From: Candidatus Tectimicrobiota bacterium
GTDB taxonomy: Bacteria > Tectomicrobia > Entotheonellia > Entotheonellales > Entotheonellaceae
Direction: 5' to 3'
Length of the DNA stretch: 64,000 bases
NCBI GenBank assembly: GCA_026005175.1
Contig: BPKO01000008.1
Coordinates: forward strand, 108,553 to 172,552
The notes beneath the pieces are model-generated. The model did not search any database. It saw only the letters and a program-made list of their open reading frames with translations, and had not been told where the DNA came from. How positions within the stretch are numbered: position 1 is the first letter of the stretch; each line of letters opens with the position of its first letter. Position numbers and translations under genes: made by a program. Below are positions 40,471 through 49,154 of this stretch, in pieces.

Positions 40471-41376
40471 ATGACAGAGTGGCCGGGGGACGGTAAAGGG
40501 GAAAAAGGCAAAGCGGTGTGGTCAGAACTTGACATTCCCGCCGCCTGGGAGCAATCGGCGGCGGCAATCCTGCGCCATCGCTGGCGCAAGATTCTCGTCT
40601 TGGGGGCCATCGACCGCGGCAAGAGCACCTACTGTGTCTTCTTGAGCCGCTACCTGCTCGCCGCTGGTCATCGTATTGCTTTCGTCGACGCCGATATTGG
40701 GCAGAAAGACCTGGGACCGCCGGCCACCGTTGCCCTGGGGTATGCCGAGACACCCCAGGCGCTGGCGGCGATGACGCCAGCAGCCCTTTACTTCGTGGGC
40801 TCGGTGACGCCCGCCGGCCATCTGCTGCCCATGGTGGTGGGCACCAAGCTGCTGGTCGAGGCCGCCCGCGCGCCGTTTGTCATCATCAACACCACCGGGC
40901 TGGTACACGGCATCGGCCAGGTGCTCAAAGGCTACAAAATCGAAGCGGTGCAGCCTGACGTCATCGTTGCCTTGTCTCAAGGCAACGAACTGCACGCCCT
41001 CACCCGCGCCTACAGCACCTACCGCATTTTTCACCTGGCGCCTTCCCCACGTGCCCGTGCCAAGACTCCCGAGCAGCGCCGGGCAGCCAGGGAACTGGCC
41101 TTCTACCGCTACTTCCAGGCAGCCAGCGACGTGGTGCTACCGCGGCGAGCCCTGCTCTTCCAGCGCACCCCGGCACCCGTGGCACCCGACAAGCCCCTGC
41201 TGTGCGGGGTGGCCGACCGCCGCAACCGCTGCCTGGGGCTGGCCCTCTTGCAAGACTGGGACGTGCGGCACGACACCCTGACGCTGCGCACGCCCGTGGC
41301 CGCCGAGCGCATCCGCGTCGTGCAGTACGGCGACCTCTACCTGACGCCTGAGGGGCACGAGCTCGGCCGGCGCTAG
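40471..41376 (+). CDS. Clp1/Grc3-like P-loop polynucleotide kinase
   Basis: 301 residues; the start is the ATG at 40471, though the box before it is weak and GTG 40516 is possible. Walker A GAIDRGKST (45-53) is followed by FVDADIGQKDLGPPATVALG (about 71-90), which is the signature of the Clp1/Nol9/Grc3 family (DxDxGQ-DxGPP) and not of generic P-loop proteins. IINTTGLVHGIGQVLKGYKIEAVQP matches the lid and Walker B. The eukaryotic members phosphorylate 5'-OH ends of RNA; archaeal and bacterial homologues are little studied. It lies alone on its strand beside a ferritin-like gene, so no operon partner shows its substrate. Confidence 0.82.
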   Translation: MTEWPGDGKGEKGKAVWSELDIPAAWEQSAAAILRHRWRKILVLGAIDRGKSTYCVFLSRYLLAAGHRIAFVDADIGQKDLGPPATVALGYAETPQALAAMTPAALYFVGSVTPAGHLLPMVVGTKLLVEAARAPFVIINTTGLVHGIGQVLKGYKIEAVQPDVIVALSQGNELHALTRAYSTYRIFHLAPSPRARAKTPEQRRAARELAFYRYFQAASDVVLPRRALLFQRTPAPVAPDKPLLCGVADRRNRCLGLALLQDWDVRHDTLTLRTPVAAERIRVVQYGDLYLTPEGHELGRR

Positions 41377-41388
41377 CCAACGGGGACA

Positions 41389-41410
41389 AGGCTGCCCCTT
41401 CAGGCAGCCT
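41389..41410. terminator. 8-bp hairpin between convergent genes, probable bidirectional terminator
   Basis: AGGCTGCC and GGCAGCCT close a loop of CCTTCA. It sits between the stops of the polynucleotide kinase gene and the convergent LLM gene, overlapping the last codons of the latter. No long T-run on either side. Confidence 0.45.
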
Positions 41411-42293
41411 GCAGCGCCGGGGCCACCTCGGTGGCAAGGAAATCGAGCGTCTCGAGCATCTGCGCCAAATCGTCGCGCCGAAAGTCGAGAACGAGGTGGC
41501 TCAAGCCCAGGGCCTTATACGCGCAGAGGCGATCGATGAGCGCCTGTCGCGAGTCCTCAACCATCTCTGGGGGTAAGCGCAAGCGCAGCGACAGGGTCAG
41601 CTGCGCCAAAGGGCGGCCCGCGATGTCGGCCACCCGCTGTAGCTGCTCCAGATGCTGGCGTAGCTCGGCTGGCGAGAGGTTGCTGGCGTGCCAGCCGTCG
41701 CCCAGCCCTACAGCACGGCGCAGGGCGGCCTGGCTGTGGCCGCCGATCCACAGGGGCGGATGCGGCTTTTGCACCGGCTTGGGGGCAAAGCCAATGTCGT
41801 GAACGCGATAGAACTCACCCTCAAACCGCGGCGCCTCTTCGGTCCAGAGCACTTTGAAGAGCCGCAGCATCTCGTCGGCACGCCGGCCCCGATCGGCAAA
41901 AGGCACGCCGAGGGCGGCAAACTCCTCGCGCCACCAGCCCACCCCCACGCCGCAGATGAGCCGGCCATTGGAAAGGACGTCAATGGTGGCTAACATTTTG
42001 GCCATCACCACCGGATTGCGGTGGCCGAGAATGAGCACCGACGAGCCCAGCCGCACCCGTTCCGTGCACAGCGCCGCCGCGGCCAGCACCGTCACCGCCT
42101 CCAGGTACGGCGTCTGCGGCGAATGCGGAAAGCGACCGCCAGGGTAGTGGATGGCACCTCGGGTGGGAAACACGACGTGATCGCTGACCCACAGCGATGC
42201 CAGCTGCCGCGCTTCGGCCAGGCGGGCAAAGCTCACCAGCGCCTCGCGCGTAGCAACCGGTCCCTGCGTGGGCAAGTGGCAACCCAGTTCCAT
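41400..42293 (-). CDS. LLM-class flavin-dependent oxidoreductase
   Basis: 297 residues. Same family as 34112-35074: starts MELGCHLPTQGP, then SLWVSDHVVFP, VRLGSSVLILGHRNPVVMAKMLATIDVLSNGRLICGVGVGWW and HPPLWIGGHSQAALRR. Last gene of the five-gene minus-strand set starting at the D-2-hydroxyacid dehydrogenase, 26 bp after the Gfo/Idh gene. F420- or FMN-dependent oxidation is expected; substrate not known. A GAGAGGGG box is before the ATG. Confidence 0.86.
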   Translation of the reverse strand: MELGCHLPTQGPVATREALVSFARLAEARQLASLWVSDHVVFPTRGAIHYPGGRFPHSPQTPYLEAVTVLAAAALCTERVRLGSSVLILGHRNPVVMAKMLATIDVLSNGRLICGVGVGWWREEFAALGVPFADRGRRADEMLRLFKVLWTEEAPRFEGEFYRVHDIGFAPKPVQKPHPPLWIGGHSQAALRRAVGLGDGWHASNLSPAELRQHLEQLQRVADIAGRPLAQLTLSLRLRLPPEMVEDSRQALIDRLCAYKALGLSHLVLDFRRDDLAQMLETLDFLATEVAPALQAA

Positions 42294-42319
42294 CGCTCGC
42301 CCCTCTCTTTGCCACGGCC

Positions 42320-43378
42320 TCAGCCAGCAAACTCGGCCAGCGGCAAGGCCACGGCCTGTCCTGTCTCGGCGCTGCGATGCACCGCCTCGGTAAACTCCAT
42401 GTATTTGACCCCGTCGGCAAAGGTGGTGAGCTTTACCTCTTCCTCGCCGCGAATGGCGGCCACAAACTCCTCTTCCACCCGCCAGCGCCCTTCTTTTTCC
42501 GGCGGGATGGGGATCTCGCGCAGGGCTGTCTCACCGCGGCGGCCGCCAAAGAGCTTGCCGCTGCTGTGGTCGTAGTGCAGCGTGCCCTGGCTGCCAAAGA
42601 GCCAGGCACCCGGCCCTGGCCCCAGACCACACACGGCACTGAACTGGTAGACCGCCTGCGCCCCGCAAGCCAGATCGGCCAGAATATCGACGTGGTCGGG
42701 CACGTCCACCGCCACCACCTGGCCGCTTTCGGGGTCGCGGCGGCGGGGGATAAAGATCCGCGTGCGGGCCATCACCCGCGACGCCGGTCCCACCCAGCGC
42801 ATGGCCGCTTCGTACCAAATGCCCATGTTGAGGATGTTGAGGCCGCTTAGCCGCCGCTGGTGCCGCCAGTGCAGCGGCGCCTCGGGATCGGCAAAGCCCG
42901 GCACGGTGCCGCGTACCTCCACGGCATAGAGCTCGCCCAGGTAGCCGTCGGCAATCAGGTCCTGCAGGGTGCGGTCGACGCGCAGGGTGAGTGGCGAAGG
43001 CACAAGCTGCGCCACCAGCTCCGGGTGCTCCTGCGCCTTGCGGTACATCTGGTGGGCTTCTGCGGCGTTCATCGCCATGCGCGCCTCGCACAGCACGTGC
43101 TTGCCGGCATCGAGGGCGGCGCAGGTCACCTCGCAGTGCATGTACGGCCAGGTGCCAATGACAATAGCGTTGGTGTCGTCCGCCGCCACCAGCGCTCGCC
43201 AGTCCTCGTAGATCTTGGGAATGCCAAACTGCTCGGCCACCCGCTGCGAGGAAGCGCGGCTGCGGTTGCAGACACTGACGATTTCCACTCCCGGGATGGC
43301 CTGCAAGCCCGGGATGTGCCGCACCCGCGTGTTGTTGCCCGCACCCACGATGCCTACGCGAATGGTACCGTTGCCCAT
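42320..43378 (-). CDS. Gfo/Idh/MocA family oxidoreductase
   Basis: 352 residues. Rossmann loop GIVGAGNNTRVRHIPGLQAIPG at the start, EARMAMNAAEAHQMY with the conserved E-x-M in place of EKP, and a C-terminal alpha/beta domain with GVKYMEFTEAVHRSAETG. NAD(P)-dependent oxidation of a sugar or polyol derivative is typical, but the EKP triad variation (EARM) makes the catalytic residue unclear. Position in the set with SDR and leucine dehydrogenase genes suggests a catabolic role. AGGAGA precedes the start. Confidence 0.86.
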   Translation of the reverse strand: MGNGTIRVGIVGAGNNTRVRHIPGLQAIPGVEIVSVCNRSRASSQRVAEQFGIPKIYEDWRALVAADDTNAIVIGTWPYMHCEVTCAALDAGKHVLCEARMAMNAAEAHQMYRKAQEHPELVAQLVPSPLTLRVDRTLQDLIADGYLGELYAVEVRGTVPGFADPEAPLHWRHQRRLSGLNILNMGIWYEAAMRWVGPASRVMARTRIFIPRRRDPESGQVVAVDVPDHVDILADLACGAQAVYQFSAVCGLGPGPGAWLFGSQGTLHYDHSSGKLFGGRRGETALREIPIPPEKEGRWRVEEEFVAAIRGEEEVKLTTFADGVKYMEFTEAVHRSAETGQAVALPLAEFAG

Positions 43379-43395
43379 CGGGTTTCATCTCCTCT

Positions 43396-44196
43396 CTAGA
43401 CTGGACGCGTCTCGCGGACTGCCTGCATGAGGCGCGGCCAGCCACCGTAGCCCACCCAGCCGCCGTCGACGTTGATGGCGGTGGCGGTCACGTAGCTGGC
43501 GTCGTCGGAGACAAGAAAGAGCGCCACCCGCGCCACCTCCTCCAGGGTGCCATAGCGCCCCAGGGGCGTGCGCAGGGTGATGTCTTCCTCGGTGTAGTTG
43601 CCCACCTGCATGTCCGACATGTCCATGGCGGTGCGGATATAAGCCGGGTTGAGGGCCACCACCCGGATGCCGTACGGCGCCCACTCGGCGCCAAGCACCT
43701 TGGTGAGGCCGTTGACGGCGTGCTTGCTGGCGCAGTAAGCGGCGCGCTTAGGCACCCCCACTTCGCCAAAAATCGACGAGATGTTGAGAATCACCCCGCC
43801 GCCTTGCCGCGCCATGACCCGCGCCGCCGCTTGGCAGCCAAAGAAGACGCCGGTGAGGTTGGTGTCGAGCACCTGCCGCCATGCCGCTTCCGAGAGCTCC
43901 AGCGACGGCGCGATGGCGTTGGTGCCGGCGTTGTTGACCATGATGTCGAGCCGGCCCCAGGTGGCTACCGCCTGCTGCACCAGGCGCTCGACTTCGGCGT
44001 AGCGGCTCACGTCGGCCGCCACGGCGATCGCTTCTCCCCCCTCGCGGGCGATGGCTTCCGCCACCGCTTGGGCACGCTCGTACTGGCGCGAGTTGACCAC
44101 CACTTTGGCGCCTTCGCGGGCATAGAGGCGGGCAATGGCCTCGCCGATGCCCATACTGGAGCCGGTGACAATCGCCACTTTGCCTTGCAGCTTCAT
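43396..44196 (-). CDS. SDR oxidoreductase, 3-oxoacyl reductase type
   Basis: 266 residues. TGSSMGIGEAIARLYA is the NAD(P) loop, NNAGTNAIAPS the second motif, NISSIFGEVGVPKRAAYCASK contains the catalytic Ser, Tyr and Lys, and the C-terminus ends with INVDGGW, as in FabG-like proteins. Spacing to neighbouring genes 17 and 23 bp, so part of the operon. Substrate not known; many such enzymes use alcohols, sugars or 3-oxoacyl compounds. Confidence 0.88.
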   Translation of the reverse strand: MKLQGKVAIVTGSSMGIGEAIARLYAREGAKVVVNSRQYERAQAVAEAIAREGGEAIAVAADVSRYAEVERLVQQAVATWGRLDIMVNNAGTNAIAPSLELSEAAWRQVLDTNLTGVFFGCQAAARVMARQGGGVILNISSIFGEVGVPKRAAYCASKHAVNGLTKVLGAEWAPYGIRVVALNPAYIRTAMDMSDMQVGNYTEEDITLRTPLGRYGTLEEVARVALFLVSDDASYVTATAINVDGGWVGYGGWPRLMQAVRETRPV

Positions 44197-44219
44197 GCCC
44201 TGCCCTTTCCTGTCAGCCG

Positions 44220-45317
44220 TTACTCGGGGACGCGCTCGGGCCGGGTGGCCAGCCGTTTGGCCTGCCCGACGGCCGCGAGGCGGCGCTCGGCGAGAAGGTC
44301 GGCGGCGCGGGCCATGGGAAGCTTTTCCTCGTCGCGCAGGCGAATGAGCGCCGCCATGGTCTCGTAAATGCGCGCCACGTTGGCCATGGCCCGCTCGCGC
44401 TGAAAGCCCCCGGGGTTGAAGCGGTCGGTGTCGAAGATGGTGCCGCCGGCGTTGACGATGTAGTCCGGGGCGTAAAGGATGCCGCGCGCCTCCAGCAGCG
44501 CCCCGTGGTGCTCGTCGCGCAGCTGGTTGTTGGCCGAGCCGCAGACAATGCGGCACTTGAGGCGAGGGATGGTGTCGTCGTTGAGGATGCCGCCCAGGGC
44601 GCAAGGGCAAAAGATGTCCATCTCGGCGTCGTACACCGCCTGCGGGTCGAGCACCGTCACCGGGTAAGCGGCGCTGAGGCGCTGCACTTTCTCGGGGTCG
44701 ATGTCGGCCACCGCCACCTGTGCGCCTTCCTCGAGCAGCAGCGGCACCACCTCCGAGCCCACGGCGCCCAAGCCCTGTACCACTACCCGCAGGCCGTCGA
44801 GGCGCTGGCGGCCAAAGACCGCTTCCACGCAGGCCTTCATACCCTGCACCACGCCAAAAGCGGTGGCCGGGGCAATGGGGCCGGCACCGCCCCAGGCGGC
44901 GGGCAGGGTCACCACGTAGGGGGTCTCCATGCGGATGTACTCCATGTCGCGCAGCGTGGTGCCCACATCCTCGCCGGTGAGGTAAAGACCGCCCAGGCGG
45001 TCGATGAAGCGGCCCAGGGAACGAAACAGGGCCTCGCTCTTGTCGCGCTTGGGGTCCCCGAGGATAACGCACTTGCCACCGCCCAGGTTGACGCCGGCCG
45101 CGGCGTACTTGTACGTCATGCCGCGCGCCAGGCGCAGGGCGTCTTCGATGGCCTCCCACTCGGTGGCGTACGTCCACATACGCGCCCCGCCGGTGGCCGG
45201 GCCCAGGGTGGTGTCGTGAATGGCGATGATGGCGCGCAGGCCCACCGCCCGCTCCTGGCAGAAGACCAGGTTCTCGTAGTCATACTGCTCCATGTAGCGC
45301 AGAATGCGCGATTCCAT
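44220..45317 (-). CDS. Leucine/valine/phenylalanine dehydrogenase
   Basis: 365 residues, the size of leucine dehydrogenase. The amino-acid-binding lysines are at GMTYK70 and GGGK82, in the motif KYAAAGVNLGGGK; the earlier TGGARMWTY and the NAD loop VVVQGLGAVGSEV are typical. Oxidative deamination of branched-chain L-amino acids to 2-oxo acids with NAD is expected. The second Met (residue 9) is another possible start. The gene lies between the D-2-hydroxyacid dehydrogenase and SDR genes. Exact preference among Leu, Val, Ile, Phe is not decided by sequence. Confidence 0.88.
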   Translation of the reverse strand: MESRILRYMEQYDYENLVFCQERAVGLRAIIAIHDTTLGPATGGARMWTYATEWEAIEDALRLARGMTYKYAAAGVNLGGGKCVILGDPKRDKSEALFRSLGRFIDRLGGLYLTGEDVGTTLRDMEYIRMETPYVVTLPAAWGGAGPIAPATAFGVVQGMKACVEAVFGRQRLDGLRVVVQGLGAVGSEVVPLLLEEGAQVAVADIDPEKVQRLSAAYPVTVLDPQAVYDAEMDIFCPCALGGILNDDTIPRLKCRIVCGSANNQLRDEHHGALLEARGILYAPDYIVNAGGTIFDTDRFNPGGFQRERAMANVARIYETMAALIRLRDEEKLPMARAADLLAERRLAAVGQAKRLATRPERVPE

Positions 45318-45332
45318 ACGGCGGCCTTTCGC

Positions 45333-46286
45333 TTACGGCGGGTTGACCACATGCAGCCGTTCCCCGCGCAGGTAGGCTTCGAGGGTGGCAATGGCAATGC
45401 GCAGCATGTTGCTGCCCGCTTCGCGGGTGTTGAAGCCGATGTGCGGGGTGAGGAGCACGTTGGGCAGCTCACGGAAAACGTAAGCTGCCGGCGGTGGCTC
45501 TTCCTCGTGCACGTCGAGGGCGGCACCGGCCAGGTGGCCCTGGTGCAGCAGCTCGGCTAGGGCCACGGTGTCGACCAGCCTGGCGCGTGCCGTGTTGATC
45601 AGGTACGTGCCCGGCCGCATCCGCGCCAGCAGCGCCCGCGACACCAGCCCGTGCGTCTCCGGGGTATAGGCCAGGTGCAGGGTCACGATGTCTGCCTGTG
45701 AAAACAGCGCCTCCAGGGACGTGAAAGTAAGGCCGTAGCGCTGGCGCTCGGGGGCCGCGCGGCGCGTCCAGGCCAGCAGGCGCATGCCGATGCCGGCGCC
45801 GAGGCGCGCCACTTCCATGCCGATGGGGCCCAGGCCGACGATGCCCAGCACCTTGTCGCGCAGCTCGATGCCCTGGAAGCGCCCTGGCTGCCACTCGCCG
45901 GCCTGCATGCTGGCGTGCGCCGCCGGGATGTGGCGGGTGAGGGCCAGGATTAGCCCCAGCGTGTACTCGGCTACCGAGGTGGCCCCGTAGTCAGGCGTGT
46001 AGGCCACGGTGATGCCGCGCTGCGTGGCCGCCGCCACGTCGACGTAGTTGGCGTAGCCGATGCCCAAGAAGCAGACAAATTTGAGGCGCGGGCACTGCTG
46101 CAGCACCTCGGCGTCGAGCACCGAGTAGTCAAGGATCACCGCCTCGGCCTCTTGCAGGCGGGCGATGAGTTCCGCCTTGTCGCGTGGCACCTCCTGGTAA
46201 AAGGTAACGCTTCCCAGGCGATGCAAAGGCTCGAGGTCTTCTGGCCGCTGCACGCAAGCCGCGCCGTCGGGAAATACGATACGCAC
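45333..46286 (-). CDS. D-2-hydroxyacid dehydrogenase, NAD-dependent
   Basis: 317 residues with a GTG start behind GGGGAGG. The NAD loop is VLGIVGLGPIGMEVARLG; the catalytic Arg is in INTARARLVD, the Glu in DVHEEEP, and the His in LLTPHIGFNT, in the order of D-lactate/glycerate dehydrogenases. First gene of the five-gene minus-strand unit, ahead of leucine dehydrogenase: the two enzymes could in series turn an L-amino acid into its D-2-hydroxy acid. Direction and substrate are inferred. Confidence 0.86.
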   Translation of the reverse strand: MRIVFPDGAACVQRPEDLEPLHRLGSVTFYQEVPRDKAELIARLQEAEAVILDYSVLDAEVLQQCPRLKFVCFLGIGYANYVDVAAATQRGITVAYTPDYGATSVAEYTLGLILALTRHIPAAHASMQAGEWQPGRFQGIELRDKVLGIVGLGPIGMEVARLGAGIGMRLLAWTRRAAPERQRYGLTFTSLEALFSQADIVTLHLAYTPETHGLVSRALLARMRPGTYLINTARARLVDTVALAELLHQGHLAGAALDVHEEEPPPAAYVFRELPNVLLTPHIGFNTREAGSNMLRIAIATLEAYLRGERLHVVNPP

Positions 46287-46360
46287 CGGGTGTGGTCCTC
46301 CCCATCACGGCTTCTGCATCGTACTGCGCTGCCGCCGGCGTGTCAACCGCGATGAGCCAC

Positions 46361-46752
46361 TTATTTTGGCACCAGCCCGCGGCTGGCCGCCCTCCAAGTG
46401 CGGCCGCCGTCCTCGCTCCGGAAGACGCCAAAGCCAAAGGTACCGGCGTAGAGGCGGGTGGGCGTGGCAGGATCAAAGGCAAAAGCCAGCACGGGGCGGC
46501 CGCCCAGGGGACCGACGAGCACCTCCCAGTGCTGGCAGCCGCCGGTGCTGCGAAAGCCTCCCTGCGAGGTGGCGACAAACAGGAGGGCGGGCTGGCGGGG
46601 GCTGAGGGCCAGCATGATGGTGTCGTAGACCTCTTTCCCCCGCTGCAAGGCGGCCGTGTCCGCTGCTGCCCCCAGCCTCTAGAGCAGGCCAGCAACACGA
46701 GCGCCAGCACCAGCCAGCCGGCGTCTTGGCTCCCTCGGCTTGCCGCTGCCAC
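46361..46752 (-). pseudogene. BNR/VPS10-type beta-propeller fragment lipoprotein, one frameshift
   Basis: GTG 46752 follows GGAGGAG. The first frame gives a lipoprotein-type signal (LVLALVLLACSR, lipobox Cys); the rest of the protein, AALQRGKEVYDTIMLALSP to RAASRGLVPK, is in another frame. Adding one G to the five-G run on the minus strand (46669-46673) joins them. The body carries one BNR/Asp-box (FRSEDGGRTWR) and a second partial one (FRSTGGCQHWE), as in sortilin-like propellers. About 130 residues in all, far shorter than a whole propeller, so it is a remnant or a truncated gene as well as frameshifted. Confidence 0.55.
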
Positions 46753-46965
46753 CGGGCACACTCCTCCCTCGTGTCTTCCACTTGCCTACCGGAGAATCAG
46801 TACTGCGGGGTCCAGGGCTGCTTGGCTGCGCAAGGCTGCATCTTGGCCTGCGCCACTTTGGCCATTGTCGTCTCGGGCACCCTTGCCGCCTGTCTTCCCG
46901 GCATCCAGGCACACGAGGTGGCAGCAGAGGAACGTGCATGACGGACTGCTATTCCCGCGCAGCCC

Positions 46966-47610
46966 TCACGTTACCAGCAGCACTCCGGCGGCAAGGAGCA
47001 GGGCGGCGGCCCACAGCAGATCGAGGTTGAACCAGGCCTGGCGCAGCAGGGCCAGGCCCAGTTTCTCGTAGACCAGCACCGCTACCGCCGCCGTCACCGC
47101 CAGCATGCTCAGGGTGTGCACCCCTACCGCGGCAAGCAGCAGCCCCGGTGAGGCCAGGGGCAGCAGCTCGGACACCAGGCGGGCATGGGCGTAGTCAGCC
47201 GCCGGCCAGGCGAGCAACACCGGCACCAGCATGAGCCCGGCGCCGTGTGCCGAGGCCATAAGGAAAGACCAGAGGGTGAGATCCCAGAAGGTAACGCGCA
47301 TGCCGACCCAGCGCGGGTGCCGCCTGCGCACCAGGCGGTAGCCGCCAAATGCGGCGAGCAGCGCGGCGCAGAAGAGGCGCAGCAGCTTCTCGGGCACCAC
47401 CACCTGCGCCCCGGCCACCAGCAGCACCACGGCGGCGATGGACAGCGCGTGCCCCAGGGCGATGGGCAACAGGGCGCGCAGCACTGCCTGCCGCTGCTTC
47501 TCCTGCAGCCCCAGGGCCACGGCGAAGAGCCAGCCCATCCCCGGGTTGAGGCCGTGGAAGGCACCCAGGGACAGGAGCACCAGCCACGGCCACACGGCGG
47601 CCAGGGTCAC
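46966..47610 (-). CDS. Multi-pass membrane protein downstream of the SBP56 gene
   Basis: 214 residues. The GTG start overlaps the SBP56 stop (GTGA). About six membrane helices; the first loop reads LGAFHGLNPGMGWLFAVALGLQE, where H-x-x-N-P-G is a likely metal or substrate site, resembling small HupE/UreJ- or TauE-like permeases. Later helices contain HGAGLMLVPVLLA and GVHTLSMLAV with His. Family not certain. Strict coupling to the SBP56 gene suggests a shared pathway, perhaps ion or sulfur-compound transport. Confidence 0.62.
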   Translation of the reverse strand: MTLAAVWPWLVLLSLGAFHGLNPGMGWLFAVALGLQEKQRQAVLRALLPIALGHALSIAAVVLLVAGAQVVVPEKLLRLFCAALLAAFGGYRLVRRRHPRWVGMRVTFWDLTLWSFLMASAHGAGLMLVPVLLAWPAADYAHARLVSELLPLASPGLLLAAVGVHTLSMLAVTAAVAVLVYEKLGLALLRQAWFNLDLLWAAALLLAAGVLLVT

Positions 47611-49022
47611 GGATAGCAGTAGGAATCGGACGAGGCGTCGCCGCCTTCGAGGCGGATCTGGTGCCCGCGCAGCTCGCCAAACTCCAGGAAAAAGGCAGGA
47701 TCGATGCGCAGGCCACCCTGCGGCGCGGCCTCTAGCTTCACCATCCAGCTGCGGATGCCCTCGGGGTAGAACTGCGCGTCCCAAGGGGCATAGAGGGAGT
47801 TGGTAAAGTACACGCGCCGGCCGTCACGGCTGAGTTCCACCATCTGCGGCCCGCCGTTGAGGGGCGTCTCGGGGCCCGGCTGGGGTGTGCCGCCCGCCGC
47901 ACGATGCCGCCCAGGTGCACCGAGCCGGTGAGCCGCGGCCGGAAGGGATCCGAAACGTCGTACTGGCGCAGCTCTCCCGTGCCCCAGCAGGAAACGTAAA
48001 GGAAGCGGTCGTCAAGCGACAGGTTGAGGTCGGTCACCAGCGGCGGCACCGCCTTGAAGTCCTTGAGCAGGGGCGGCAGCCGCTCGGGGTCGGCTGGCTC
48101 GGCCGGAAGGTCGATGACTTTCTGCACCTGCCAGCTGCCGTTGCGGCGCCCGGTGAGGCTGTCGTGGTACCACAGCCAGACGGAAGACGACAGGTCCTGC
48201 AGCGACACCACGACATTGACAAAGCCGTAGGGACGGGTGGGGTCGTGCGCCGGGCGCAGCTCCAGGGCCATCTGGTACTCGGATCCCAGCTCCAGGGTCT
48301 GCTGATGGCGCCGGCGGCGCAGGTCCCAGACGTGGAGCCGGTGGCCGTACTTGCCGCCCAGGAGGAGCTCCGGATTGACGCCGTTTTGCACCATGCTGGG
48401 GGTGCCCCATTCGCTGGTGATCAGGGTGTCGTAGCCCAGGTGCCACCAGAAGTCGTAAGCCAGGTACTGCGGCCCGCGGTCGATCTCCCAACGGCCCAGA
48501 ATGTCAAAGCTCTCCGGGTCCAGGAGCATGATACCGCCTGGCCCTTCCCCCTCGGGAGTCCCCAGGGTGCTCACGTAGATGGCGTCAGGCCCGCAGTGCA
48601 CAGTGTGCGGCGCCCAGTAGCCAGCCCGCTGTGCCACTGTCTCGGGCTCGATGACCTTGACGATTCGCGGCTGGCGCGCATCGGGTTTGGTATCGACGAT
48701 GTAGAGCCGGGAGGAGCGAATGCCAGGAACGATAAGATAGCGCCGCTCCATATGAGGATGGGGAGCGTACGGGCAGAGGCAGGCGCTGCAAGCATTCCAT
48801 CCGAAGTGGTGGAGCTCGTCGCCGGCGTGGGGCATCTCTACCTGCCCCACGATTTGGCCGTACGTCGCCGCTTGCGGATCGACGTCCACCACCGCCAGGG
48901 CGTCGTGCCGGCCCCTGGTGCGCCGGGTTGAGCAGGGCCACGAAGGCGAGCCGCTCCGGCGGCGCCTGCATCGCCAGCTTGGGGGAAGGATAGAATGTCG
49001 GGTCGGGTCGCCACTGTGCCAT
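47607..49022 (-). pseudogene. SBP56/methanethiol oxidase (MtoX/SELENBP1 family), two frameshifts
   Basis: Three frames make one gene. The ATG at 49022 (after GGGAGG) gives MAQWRPDPTFYPSP to VALLNP; a shift near 48926-48936 leads to ALAVVDVDPQAATYGQIVGQ and the diagnostic HAGDELHHFGWNACSACLC and LLSLDDRFLYVSCW; a second shift near 47880-47890 leads to LNGGPQMVELSRDGRRVYFT and the C-terminus GGDASSDSYCYP. The whole follows SBP56, a seven-bladed propeller oxidising methanethiol to formaldehyde, H2S and H2O2 with copper. Each break is one base; sequencing error or recent decay cannot be told apart. SBP56 Cys and His residues are otherwise kept. Confidence 0.8.
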
Positions 49023-49154
49023 GGCCCTGGCCTCCCGCAGAAGAGAAAAAAGGAGAGACTCCTCTTGAGCCCCTTTCCGCAATGTACATCCCGCAGAGCA
49101 AAAGGGCCACCTTTTTGAGTAAGCAGGCCGGGCTCTGGCGGCAGCGCTGGAGGC

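Noticed and set aside
44508-45560. Plus-strand frame over leucine dehydrogenase and the start of the next gene
   Set aside because: Composition typical of a mirror frame; the minus-strand genes have all the family motifs.
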